From contig NZ_JACOGG010000012.1 in the NCBI RefSeq assembly GCF_014284365.1, positions 62,001 to 126,000 of the forward strand: a stretch of 64,000 bases of DNA, read 5' to 3'. Position numbers and translations under genes: made by a program. Origin of the DNA: Cognatundibacterium rugosum. Its GTDB lineage: Bacteria; Pseudomonadota; Gammaproteobacteria; Burkholderiales; Burkholderiaceae_D. The notes beneath the pieces were generated by a model that was given only the letters and a program-made list of their open reading frames with translations, ran no database searches and was not told the DNA's origin. Below are positions 1 to 8,244 of this stretch, piece after piece (the stretch's first letter is position 1; the number at the start of each line of letters is the position of its first letter).

Positions 1-1
1 T

Positions 2-406
2 TTTTTGGAGTACTGGTATGACGGCAGTGCGCGCAGTCAGTCCGACTGGCAGCAGTGGCTGCAGCATAACCAGCGCTTACAAGTGATCGCGAGGCAAGCT
101 GAATGGCAGACTGCGGCAGCGGCGAATCTGGCCTGGCAAAATACCGCATTTAACGCAGCCAGCAATCTGCGTCGCCACAATCTGTTTGCGCGCTGGAGCC
201 ATCAGCAAGAAGCCTGGCAAACAGCCATCGATGTGCTGTGGATGCCGGAAGATGGCGGCAGGATCAGCAGCTTCAGCGTGGAATGGCAAGGTGACCGCTG
301 GCGCTGGCAGGCCGGTTTGCGTTTGCTGAATGGCCCGCAGCAGGCGGTAGTACGTCAGCTGCCTGGCAGCCACAGCGCCTATGTCGCGACTAACTGGGCG
401 TTCTGA
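2..406 (+). CDS. C-terminal part of an unrecognised protein, possibly an outer-membrane beta-barrel
   Basis: The reading frame is open from the left edge of the window to a TGA at 404-406, so the gene starts upstream and only about 134 residues are visible. I do not recognise the family. The visible part is rich in Trp, Gln and Arg. Its last 60 residues alternate polar and hydrophobic positions in short strands and end in an aromatic residue (...TNWAF). A C-terminal Phe after alternating strands is typical of outer-membrane beta-barrel proteins, so a barrel C-terminus is an inference only. The gene converges on the HD-GYP gene 33 bases away, and I see no clear terminator between them. Confidence 0.55.
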   Translation, partial: FLEYWYDGSARSQSDWQQWLQHNQRLQVIARQAEWQTAAAANLAWQNTAFNAASNLRRHNLFARWSHQQEAWQTAIDVLWMPEDGGRISSFSVEWQGDRWRWQAGLRLLNGPQQAVVRQLPGSHSAYVATNWAF

Positions 407-438
407 GCTGATATGCAGTCTATGCAGTCGGAGTTGGC

Positions 439-1548
439 TTAATTTTGTTTCATGATCAAGCCACGCACGACATCATTAAAGGCGTTGACCAGCTGAGCAT
501 CAAACTGCACTTCGACATTGGCATTGATTTCTGAAATTGCGCTTAGCAAACTTTTTTTATAGCTGCGGTCTGAACGTTCCGTGGTAATCGAACAAAAGGT
601 ATCGATAATCGCCAGCATACGGCCACCGGGATGGATTTGCTCGCCACTCAAACGACCCGGATAGCCTGTGCCATCGTAGGACTCATGATGATCGAGCACC
701 ATTTTTGCAGCTTCATCCCAACCGGAAAAACGCTGCAACATCTGATAACCGATCTGCACATGATCCTGAATGATGCGCTGCTCTTCACGCGACAGATGCC
801 CTTCTTTATTGAAAATAGAATGAGGAATAAATGCCATCCCAATGTCATGCATCAGCGCCGCCGCCTGCAACTGCTCTGGATCGACTATCGTACCGACCGC
901 CTGATTCAGCGCATTTGCCAGTTGCACCGTCTGCGTACTGCGATTTTTTCGGAAGATACTCAGATGATCGATACATTCCGCCCATTGTTGCATCAGTACC
1001 AGGTCAGCAGGCAAGGCTGGTGCGGTACGTTCAGTTTTCGCCGACTCCGCTTTAGAAGTGCCCCTGCCCCCCAAAGCGATAAGCGCATCGCGGAAATACT
1101 CAGAACGCAAACCCGAAGCACAACGTTGTTGTAACTCATCACATACCGCAGCCAGGCGGGAGCGTCTGAGCTCATCACCGACGCCTTCATTGATCAGCTC
1201 AGTCAGCAGCTGTTCGATTTCATCCGTCGCCAGTAATAAAAACTCACCCAGCTCAGGAAAATACTGCTCAGGATGCGCACGCAGTACAGAAAAAATTTCT
1301 TCTATCCTATGCATCAAGGCATTGAATGGCGCCAGTCCCACCATCTGACAATTGCCTTTGAGTGAGTGCATGGAGCGGAACATACGATGTATGTATTCCG
1401 AGCCACCATGTCGGTTCAGGGCCTTAACGCAGGAATCCACTTCGATACAACACTCGCGCGTGCAATCCACAAAATCATCAATGATAGTGCGCTCCATTTT
1501 CAGGAACTCAGGACAGGTGAAGAAATTGCTCTGTACGGTAGTGTTCAT
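439..1548 (-). CDS. Hpt domain / HD-GYP domain signalling protein
   Basis: This 369-residue protein has two modules. Residues about 10-120 form a histidine phosphotransfer (Hpt) domain with the motif HSLKGN, in which His61 is the expected phospho-acceptor. Residues about 190-365 form an HD-GYP domain: His234-Asp235 give the HD pair, followed by HH and the sequence DGTGYP with Gly295-Tyr296-Pro297. HD-GYP domains hydrolyse cyclic di-GMP. There is no receiver, transmembrane or kinase domain, so the protein should be cytosolic and receive a phosphoryl group from a partner encoded elsewhere. The usual HDIGK is HDIGM here, which may matter for metal binding or specificity. The ATG at 1548 is preceded by a weak GGGAAAT-type ribosome site. 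Confidence 0.85.
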   Translation of the reverse strand: MNTTVQSNFFTCPEFLKMERTIIDDFVDCTRECCIEVDSCVKALNRHGGSEYIHRMFRSMHSLKGNCQMVGLAPFNALMHRIEEIFSVLRAHPEQYFPELGEFLLLATDEIEQLLTELINEGVGDELRRSRLAAVCDELQQRCASGLRSEYFRDALIALGGRGTSKAESAKTERTAPALPADLVLMQQWAECIDHLSIFRKNRSTQTVQLANALNQAVGTIVDPEQLQAAALMHDIGMAFIPHSIFNKEGHLSREEQRIIQDHVQIGYQMLQRFSGWDEAAKMVLDHHESYDGTGYPGRLSGEQIHPGGRMLAIIDTFCSITTERSDRSYKKSLLSAISEINANVEVQFDAQLVNAFNDVVRGLIMKQN

Positions 1549-1888
1549 ATTTCCCGGCTTTCAGTGACTGAGTTGGCAAGGTTAAAGGACATGACACAGC
1601 TTAGGGGGACAGCAGCGAGGCAATCTGCGCGTCAGGTGGGCGTTGTTACGCGGCACGCAGCTGTTCTTACTATAGTGCAATTCTGAGTGCTTGGACAGCA
1701 TTCCGCTACAGCGCGAAATGTCAGGCGATATTTTTGAGTAAATTGAGTCACAATTGTTAGTTTTTTAGCGCATGGCTTACCATCGCCCGACACTTGCCCT
1801 GCAATTCAGACGCTCGCGCTTCTTTTATCCTCAAAAAGCTGATAATGCTGCTTGACTTAGAGTGCACTCTAACCTCCAGACTATATTC
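1549..1888. other. Intergenic region with the MerR promoter at its right end
   Basis: There is no convincing gene in these 340 bases between the divergent HD-GYP and merR genes. Short open frames here show no family pattern and run antisense to, or out of, the flanking genes. The only clear signal is the MerR-type promoter/operator at 1852-1882, described separately. Confidence 0.6.
1852..1882 (+). promoter_or_regulatory. MerR-family promoter and operator (autoregulated, probably leaderless)
   Basis: The element TTGACT (1852-1857) serves as -35. A perfect 16-base palindrome TTAGAGTGCACTCTAA (1857-1872) follows it. A weak -10, CAGACT (1877-1882), lies 19 bases after the -35. An over-long 19-base spacer containing a dyad is the hallmark of MerR-activated promoters. 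From memory, the palindrome resembles operators of AdhR-type MerR regulators. Transcription would start near 1889, which is the A of the merR ATG, and no Shine-Dalgarno sequence lies upstream, so the mRNA is probably leaderless. Confidence 0.75.
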
Positions 1889-2293
1889 ATGACCACGACT
1901 CTGACGATACAACAGGCCGCCGAGGCAACCGGACTTAGCGTACATACCTTGCGCTATTACGAACGCATCGGTTTGCTCGATCCCATCAGCCGGCGCGACA
2001 ACAGCCACCGCTTATTTCGCGAAGAAGATTTGCTGTGGATAGCCTTTCTGCTCAAGCTGCGCCGCACTGGTTTGCCGGTACGCGACATGCTGCAATATGC
2101 GGCATGGCGGCGGCAGGGAAATACCGTTCAGAGCGTGGCTGCACGCAAAGCATTGCTGATTGCGCATACGCAGAGCGTGGAACAGAACCTGGCTGAATTG
2201 CACAGCAACCTGCAAGTCTTACAGCGCAAGATCGCGATGTACGAGGAGCTGGAACGGCACAATTCAGGCCAGAGCAACCACAAGGAGCCATGA
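1889..2293 (+). CDS. MerR-family transcriptional regulator (AdhR-like)
   Basis: A 134-residue DNA-binding activator/repressor. Residues 5-75 carry the winged helix-turn-helix with the family signature [15 protein letters not shown] and the arginine-rich wing. A C-terminal dimerisation helix follows (about 80-125). It has no cysteine or metal-site cluster, so the effector is not obvious; aldehyde-responsive members of this group are known. I chose the ATG at 1889 over a GTG at 1862 because the GTG lies inside the palindromic operator. It is followed by an aldo/keto reductase gene with 1 base between stop and start, so both are one operon under the dyad promoter. MerR plus oxidoreductase is a common electrophile-stress pair. 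Confidence 0.88.
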   Translation: MTTTLTIQQAAEATGLSVHTLRYYERIGLLDPISRRDNSHRLFREEDLLWIAFLLKLRRTGLPVRDMLQYAAWRRQGNTVQSVAARKALLIAHTQSVEQNLAELHSNLQVLQRKIAMYEELERHNSGQSNHKEP

Positions 2294-2294
2294 G

Positions 2295-3326
<1,032 letters not shown>

Positions 3327-3390
3327 TTATTTAATATACAGCGCACTAGATTACAGAGTATCCGGCTATAACTAAAGACGATTCGGCGAT

Positions 3391-4032
3391 TCATTTATGC
3401 GGCTGCAACAACCATACCGATTCGGTGGCGGGTGCTTTGCCTTTGATACCTCCGGCAACTGCTACACGTGTCAGGTGGCTGAGCTGATAGTGTTGCGCAT
3501 AATGTTGCTGCACTTCTGACGCCAATACCGCAAATGGTGGCCCGTCGGCGAGCGTCTGCTCGTACTCATAGGTGATCAGCAATTGCGCGGCCTGGTGGCT
3601 CAGCGCCTGCAGATGCTGACTATAGGCAGTACGCATAGCGGGCGGCAGGGCCACCAGTGCCGCCCTGTCGTACACGGCATCGACAGTACCTAACAAAGCA
3701 GCATCCAGGCTAAAAAAATCACCGACAAACATATCGATGCCAGCTGCACTGAATTGCAATAAACCAGCATGCTGTGTGATAACAGGCTGCAGCTGTAATT
3801 CGTCGAATAAAGCGCGGATAGCGATCTCGCTGAGATCGATACCCACCAGCCGGTATCCACCTTGTCGGAGCCAGTGAATATCCAGCGACTTACCACACAG
3901 CGGCAAAAATACACGCGCGCCCGTCGCCAGCTGCAGACTCTCAAGATACTGAGTCAACAGTGGGTTCGCTTGCGCCAGATGGAAAGCGATCTCCTCGCGT
4001 GCCCATTTGCCATGCCAGAATTCTGCTTCCAT
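3391..4032 (-). CDS. tpm: Thiopurine S-methyltransferase
   Basis: A 213-residue SAM-dependent methyltransferase of the TPMT family. Family signatures are an N-terminal FWHGKWAREEIAFH, a SAM-binding region FLPLCGKSLDIHWL followed by GYRLVGIDLS, and VYDRAALVALP. Bacterial members methylate thiols and can confer selenite or tellurite tolerance by making volatile methylated species. The length matches bacterial homologues. I start at the ATG at 4032, preceded by AAGGA, because the upstream extension to 4074 lacks family similarity. It lies divergent from a MerR-family gene. A promoter with a MerR-type dyad in its 19-base spacer faces tpm, so the neighbour very probably controls it. Confidence 0.9.
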   Translation of the reverse strand: MEAEFWHGKWAREEIAFHLAQANPLLTQYLESLQLATGARVFLPLCGKSLDIHWLRQGGYRLVGIDLSEIAIRALFDELQLQPVITQHAGLLQFSAAGIDMFVGDFFSLDAALLGTVDAVYDRAALVALPPAMRTAYSQHLQALSHQAAQLLITYEYEQTLADGPPFAVLASEVQQHYAQHYQLSHLTRVAVAGGIKGKAPATESVWLLQPHK

Positions 4033-4133
4033 TTTATTTTCCTTATGCTTGTACAGTCTGAATCTAGGATGCATACCTTTGCATCAGCATCAGCATCAGT
4101 CAGATCGTTGGTTGAATATGCGTTGCCTGAAAA

Positions 4134-4164
4134 AGAATAGCAACTCAAGCGTACTTGAGGTCAA
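4134..4164 (-). promoter_or_regulatory. MerR-type promoter for tpm with SoxR-box-like operator
   Basis: Read on the minus strand, TTGACC (complement of 4159-4164) and TATTCT (complement of 4134-4139) are separated by exactly 19 bases. The spacer contains the dyad CTCAAG-tacg-CTTGAG (plus 4144-4159). The plus-strand form ACTCAAGCGTACTTGAGG (4143-4160) differs from the E. coli soxS SoxR box only in its first base and centre. Transcription would begin about 95 bases upstream of tpm. This architecture indicates activation by DNA untwisting, as in MerR/SoxR systems. Confidence 0.78.
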
Positions 4165-4211
4165 GTCAGGATGCATAATCGCTGTTTCAGCATACACGCG
4201 GCGGAGACGAC

Positions 4212-4625
4212 ATGGATATAGGTGAAGTGATACAACAGTCGGGGATACCCGCATCGACGTTACGCTATTACGAAGAAAAGCAATTGATACGCTCATATGG
4301 GCGACGCGGTTTGCGGCGTCAGTTCGACAGCTCAGTGCTGACGCAACTTGCGTTAATCAGTCTCGGTCAACAGGCAGGATTTCGCTTAGAGCAGATTGCG
4401 ACCTGGCTGCACAGCGATAACCCTGGCCTGCAACGGGAACTATGTCTGCAACAGTCACAACTGCTGGATCAAAAAATCAAGGAATTACAAGCGGTCAGGA
4501 ATGCATTACAACACGCCGCTCACTGCCCTGCCACACGACATATTGAATGTCGCCAATTCCAGAAATTGATGCGTATCGCTCTGCACAGAAAGCGCAAAGC
4601 ACACACCGGCGCTGCAACGGTCTGA
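4212..4625 (+). CDS. MerR-family transcriptional regulator, divergent from tpm
   Basis: A 137-residue protein with the MerR helix-turn-helix at residues 1-70 (GIPASTLRYYEEKQLI, then GRRGLRRQFD) and a C-terminal dimerisation helix. Near the C-terminus two cysteines sit in HCPATRHIECRQF. This spacing differs from the four-cysteine cluster that binds 2Fe-2S in SoxR, so it is not SoxR proper even though the adjacent operator looks SoxR-like. A GGAGA sequence lies a few bases before the ATG. The gene probably regulates tpm and itself. The effector is unknown; the paired cysteines allow a thiol or metal(loid) sensor, which is inference. Confidence 0.85.
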   Translation: MDIGEVIQQSGIPASTLRYYEEKQLIRSYGRRGLRRQFDSSVLTQLALISLGQQAGFRLEQIATWLHSDNPGLQRELCLQQSQLLDQKIKELQAVRNALQHAAHCPATRHIECRQFQKLMRIALHRKRKAHTGAATV

Positions 4626-4658
4626 AAAAAACCCCGTCCTTCTGCAAAGACGGGGTTT
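4625..4658 (-). terminator. Rho-independent terminator of the aceE-aceF-lpdA operon
   Basis: The stem AAACCCCGTC (4629-4638) pairs with GACGGGGTTT (4649-4658). On the minus strand it is followed by a run of seven T residues. It lies 43 bases beyond the lpdA stop and touches the end of the convergent merR gene, so it may act in both directions. Confidence 0.85.
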
Positions 4659-4700
4659 GCTTGCCAGTTTTGCGACCACAGTCGCAATCCTTAGCGGAGC

Positions 4701-6824
4701 TTACTTCTTACGCTGAGGCGGTAAGTCGGTACAAACGCCTTTATAGACTTCTGCCGCCATGCCTATCGATTCGCCCAGTGTAGGATGCGGATGGATAGTT
4801 TTACCGATATCGACTGCATCGGCCCCCATCTCTATCGCCAGTGCGACTTCTCCGATCATGTCGCCAGCATGGGTACCCACGATACCGCCGCCGATGATGC
4901 GCTTGCTTTCTGCATCAAAGATCAGTTTAGTGAAGCCTTCGTCACGGCCGTTAGCCACGGCACGGCCCGATGCCATCCATGGGAATACACCTTTTTCAAC
5001 TTTGATGCCCTTGGCTTTGGCTTCATCCTCAGTCACGCCTACCCAGGCCACTTCCGGATCGGTATAAGCCACAGAAGGAATGACCTGTGCATCGAAATAG
5101 GCTTTTTCACCGGCCGCTGCTTCGGCTGCCACATGTGCTTCGTGAACGGCTTTATGCGCGAGCATAGGCTGGCCGACCAGATCACCAATCGCAAAGATAT
5201 GCGGCACGTTAGTACGCATTTGTTTGTCGACGTTGATGAAGCCACGGTCTGTCACTGCCACACCGGCTTTGTCAGCAGCGATTTTTTTACCGTTCGGGCT
5301 ACGGCCTACTGCGACCAACACTAAATCATAGAGCTGTGGCGCAGGTGCGGCTTCGCCTTCGACGGCAGCAGCAAACGTGACTTTAATCCCTTCCGGCAGC
5401 GCTTCCACGCCCACGGTTTTGGTCTTAAGCATGATATTGTCGAAGCGTTTTTCATTGTGCTTCTGCCAGACTTTCACCATATCGCGGTCGGCACCTTGCA
5501 TCAGACCGTCCATCATTTCGACCACGTCGATGCGCGCACCCAGCGTGGAATACACGGTCGCCATTTCCAGACCAATAATGCCACCACCGATGACCAGCAT
5601 GCGTTTCGGCACCTGACGCAATTCCAGCGCGCCGGTACTGTCAACGATACGCGGATCTGCAGGAACAAACGGCAGATTCACAACGGAAGAACCGGCAGCG
5701 ATAATCGCCTGCTTGAACTGCACCACTTTTTTGCTGCCTTCAGCTGCAGTTACTTCGATATGGTAAGGGCTCAGGAATTGACCCACGCCTTGCACCACAT
5801 TGACCTTACGGGCTTTAGCCATGCCAGCCAGGCCTGTGGTCATTTTTTTGATGACGCTTTCTTTGTAGCCGCGCAGTTTGTCGATATCAATCGCCGGTTT
5901 CGCGAAGCTGACACCCAGTGCTTCCATATGCGAGGTTTCGTCAATCACCGCCGCCACGTGCAACAAGGCTTTAGAAGGGATGCAACCTACATTCAGGCAG
6001 ACACCGCCCAGCGTAGAATACTTTTCTACCAGCACAGTATTCAAACCCAGATCGGCAGAACGGAAAGCAGCTGAATAGCCGCCAGGACCGGCACCCAGAA
6101 CCATCATATCGCACTCAATATCGACCTGACCGGCATAGCCGGACGCCACCGGGGCTGGTACTGCCGGCGCAGCCGCGGCAGGAGCGACCGTTGCAGGCGC
6201 AGGTGCTGTTGAAGATGCAGCAGCTGGTGACGTTGCGGCACCCGCAGCTTCGACCAACAACAGCAAGGAACCTTCCGCAACTTTGTCGCCGACTTTGACT
6301 TTGACTTCTTTCACCACACCCGCATGGCTGGATGGAATTTCCATACTGGCCTTGTCGGATTCTACGGTGATCAAAGACTGATCCACTTTGATGGTATCGC
6401 CCGCTTTGACCATCAATTCGATGACTTCAACTTCTTTGAAATCACCGATATCGGGTACTTTAACTTCAACAATGCCAAGCACTGCAGGTGCGGCAACTGG
6501 CGCAGCGGCGGCCGGGGCTGCAACCGGAGCAGCAGTTGCACTCGGTGCAGCCACTGCTGGTGCAGCAGGTGCTGCTGCAGCGCCCGTTTCTGCCTCAACG
6601 ATCAGCAGCAAGCTGCCTTCAGCAATTTTGTCGCCGAGTTTAACGCGCAATTCTTTGATCACACCAGCGTGGCTGGATGGGATTTCCATACTGGCTTTGT
6701 CAGACTCCACGGTGACCAAAGACTGATCGACCTTGATGCTGTCGCCGACTTTAACCAGCAATTCAATGACTTCAACTTCTTTAAAATCGCCGATATCGGG
6801 AACTTTGATTTCTATTGTGCTCAT
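4701..6824 (-). CDS. lpdA: Dihydrolipoamide dehydrogenase (E3) with two N-terminal lipoyl domains
   Basis: A 707-residue flavoprotein that reoxidises lipoamide in the pyruvate dehydrogenase complex. Two lipoyl domains (about residues 1-78 and 117-193) each carry the lipoylation site ESDKASMEI and are joined by Ala/Pro linkers. The FAD/NAD disulfide reductase core follows (about 235-700) with GAGPGGYSAAFR, the redox disulfide GGVCLNVGCIPSK, an NAD-binding GGGIIGLEMA, and the catalytic HPHPTLGES at the C-terminus. Many betaproteobacterial E3s carry one lipoyl domain; two is unusual. I start at the ATG at 6824, preceded by GGAGA; a GTG frame extension to 6842 would overlap the aceF stop. It is the last gene of the operon. 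Confidence 0.95.
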   Translation of the reverse strand: MSTIEIKVPDIGDFKEVEVIELLVKVGDSIKVDQSLVTVESDKASMEIPSSHAGVIKELRVKLGDKIAEGSLLLIVEAETGAAAAPAAPAVAAPSATAAPVAAPAAAAPVAAPAVLGIVEVKVPDIGDFKEVEVIELMVKAGDTIKVDQSLITVESDKASMEIPSSHAGVVKEVKVKVGDKVAEGSLLLLVEAAGAATSPAAASSTAPAPATVAPAAAAPAVPAPVASGYAGQVDIECDMMVLGAGPGGYSAAFRSADLGLNTVLVEKYSTLGGVCLNVGCIPSKALLHVAAVIDETSHMEALGVSFAKPAIDIDKLRGYKESVIKKMTTGLAGMAKARKVNVVQGVGQFLSPYHIEVTAAEGSKKVVQFKQAIIAAGSSVVNLPFVPADPRIVDSTGALELRQVPKRMLVIGGGIIGLEMATVYSTLGARIDVVEMMDGLMQGADRDMVKVWQKHNEKRFDNIMLKTKTVGVEALPEGIKVTFAAAVEGEAAPAPQLYDLVLVAVGRSPNGKKIAADKAGVAVTDRGFINVDKQMRTNVPHIFAIGDLVGQPMLAHKAVHEAHVAAEAAAGEKAYFDAQVIPSVAYTDPEVAWVGVTEDEAKAKGIKVEKGVFPWMASGRAVANGRDEGFTKLIFDAESKRIIGGGIVGTHAGDMIGEVALAIEMGADAVDIGKTIHPHPTLGESIGMAAEVYKGVCTDLPPQRKK

Positions 6825-6838
6825 GCCCGGTTCTCCAT

Positions 6839-8161
6839 TCACAGCAAGGTTTTACGCATGTCGGCCAGGATATCGGCCAGATAAGCAGCAAATTTGGCAG
6901 CCATCGCACCGTCGATCACGCGGTGATCATACGACAGCGATAAAGGCAGCATCAGGCGTGGCACGAATTGCTTGCCATCCCATACCGGTTTGATGCCGGA
7001 TTTGGACAAGCCCAGGATCGCGACTTCAGGTGCATTGATAATCGGCGTGAACGCAGTGCCGCCTATACCACCTAAAGAGGAAATCGTGAATGTCGCACCT
7101 TGCATATCAGCTGGCTTCAGTTTGCCGTCACGCGCTTGTGCGGACAGTTCACCCATTTCACGTGCGATCTCAGAGACCGTTTTCTGATCCGCGTTTTTTA
7201 CGACCGGCACCACCAGACCATTCGGGGTATCCGCCGCGAAACCAATGTTGTAATACTGTTTCAGGATCAGGTTTTCGCCAGTCGCATCGAGCGAAGCATT
7301 AAATGCCGGGAATTTTTTGAGCGCAGCCACGCTCGCCTTGATCACAAATGCCAGCATCGTCAGCTTGACGCCGGATTTTGCCAGCGCCTCGTTAGACGAC
7401 TTACGGAATTCTTCCAGGTCGCTGATATCGGCCTCTTCAAAATGCGTGACATGCGGGATCATGACCCAGTTGCGATGCAGATTCGGGCCAGACAGCTTTT
7501 TGATACGGGACAGAGGCTGGGTCGTCGTCGCACCGAATTTGCTGAAGTCCAGCGACGGCCAGGCCAACAGATTCAGACCAGTACCGCTGCCATTCACCGG
7601 TGCAGCTGGTGCTACGGCGGCGACTGCAGTTGAACCAGCCATAATACCTTTGACGAAGTTCTGTACGTCTTCCTGAGTGATGCGGCCTTTTTGACCAGAA
7701 CCGGCTACACGGCTCAGATCCACGCCAAGCAGACGTGCAAACTTACGGATGGATGGGGAAGCATGTGCCTTACCCGCAGCAGCGGTGGCGACTGTGGCTG
7801 CAACTGCAACCGCAGGTGCAGGCGCTGGAGCAGGAGCCGGCGCAGCAGCGACTGGCGCTGCTGCCGCCACTGGTGCGGGTGCGGCTGCCGGAGCAGGCAC
7901 TGGTGCCGGTGCAGCCGCATCCGCGCTGGCTTCCACGATCAGCAACAAGGAACCTTCAGCGACTTTATCGCCGAGCTTCACTTTAATTTCTTTGACGACG
8001 CCGCCATGGCTGGAAGGAATTTCCATACTGGCTTTGTCAGATTCTACGGTGATCAGGGATTGATCCACTTTGATGGTATCGCCGACTTTGACCATCACTT
8101 CAATAATCTCGACTTCTTTGAAATCGCCGATATCCGGGACTTTGACTTCAATTGCGCTCAT
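6839..8161 (-). CDS. aceF: Dihydrolipoyllysine acetyltransferase (E2)
   Basis: The 440-residue core of the pyruvate dehydrogenase complex, transferring acetyl groups from lipoyl-lysine to CoA. It has one lipoyl domain (about 1-78, ESDKASMEI), an Ala/Pro swinging arm (about 80-135), a peripheral-subunit-binding domain (ASPSIRKFARLLGVDL, GRITQEDV), and a catalytic domain ending in the active-site motif DHRVIDG. E. coli AceF has three lipoyl domains; here there is only one, while the downstream E3 has two. The ATG at 8161 is preceded by GGAG. It lies 14 bases before lpdA and 83 bases after aceE. Confidence 0.96.
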   Translation of the reverse strand: MSAIEVKVPDIGDFKEVEIIEVMVKVGDTIKVDQSLITVESDKASMEIPSSHGGVVKEIKVKLGDKVAEGSLLLIVEASADAAAPAPVPAPAAAPAPVAAAAPVAAAPAPAPAPAPAVAVAATVATAAAGKAHASPSIRKFARLLGVDLSRVAGSGQKGRITQEDVQNFVKGIMAGSTAVAAVAPAAPVNGSGTGLNLLAWPSLDFSKFGATTTQPLSRIKKLSGPNLHRNWVMIPHVTHFEEADISDLEEFRKSSNEALAKSGVKLTMLAFVIKASVAALKKFPAFNASLDATGENLILKQYYNIGFAADTPNGLVVPVVKNADQKTVSEIAREMGELSAQARDGKLKPADMQGATFTISSLGGIGGTAFTPIINAPEVAILGLSKSGIKPVWDGKQFVPRLMLPLSLSYDHRVIDGAMAAKFAAYLADILADMRKTLL

Positions 8162-8244
8162 AAATTAGCTCCGTTTGCGTATCTTTAACAGGGTGCGTCG
8201 TGTGTCGTCAGCCAGGGAATGCATCGCATCCCCTGGCGCAGACA

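Noticed and set aside
4212-4625. Calling the tpm-linked MerR protein SoxR
   Set aside because: The operator looks like a SoxR box, but the protein lacks the four-cysteine 2Fe-2S motif and is more like a generic MerR regulator.
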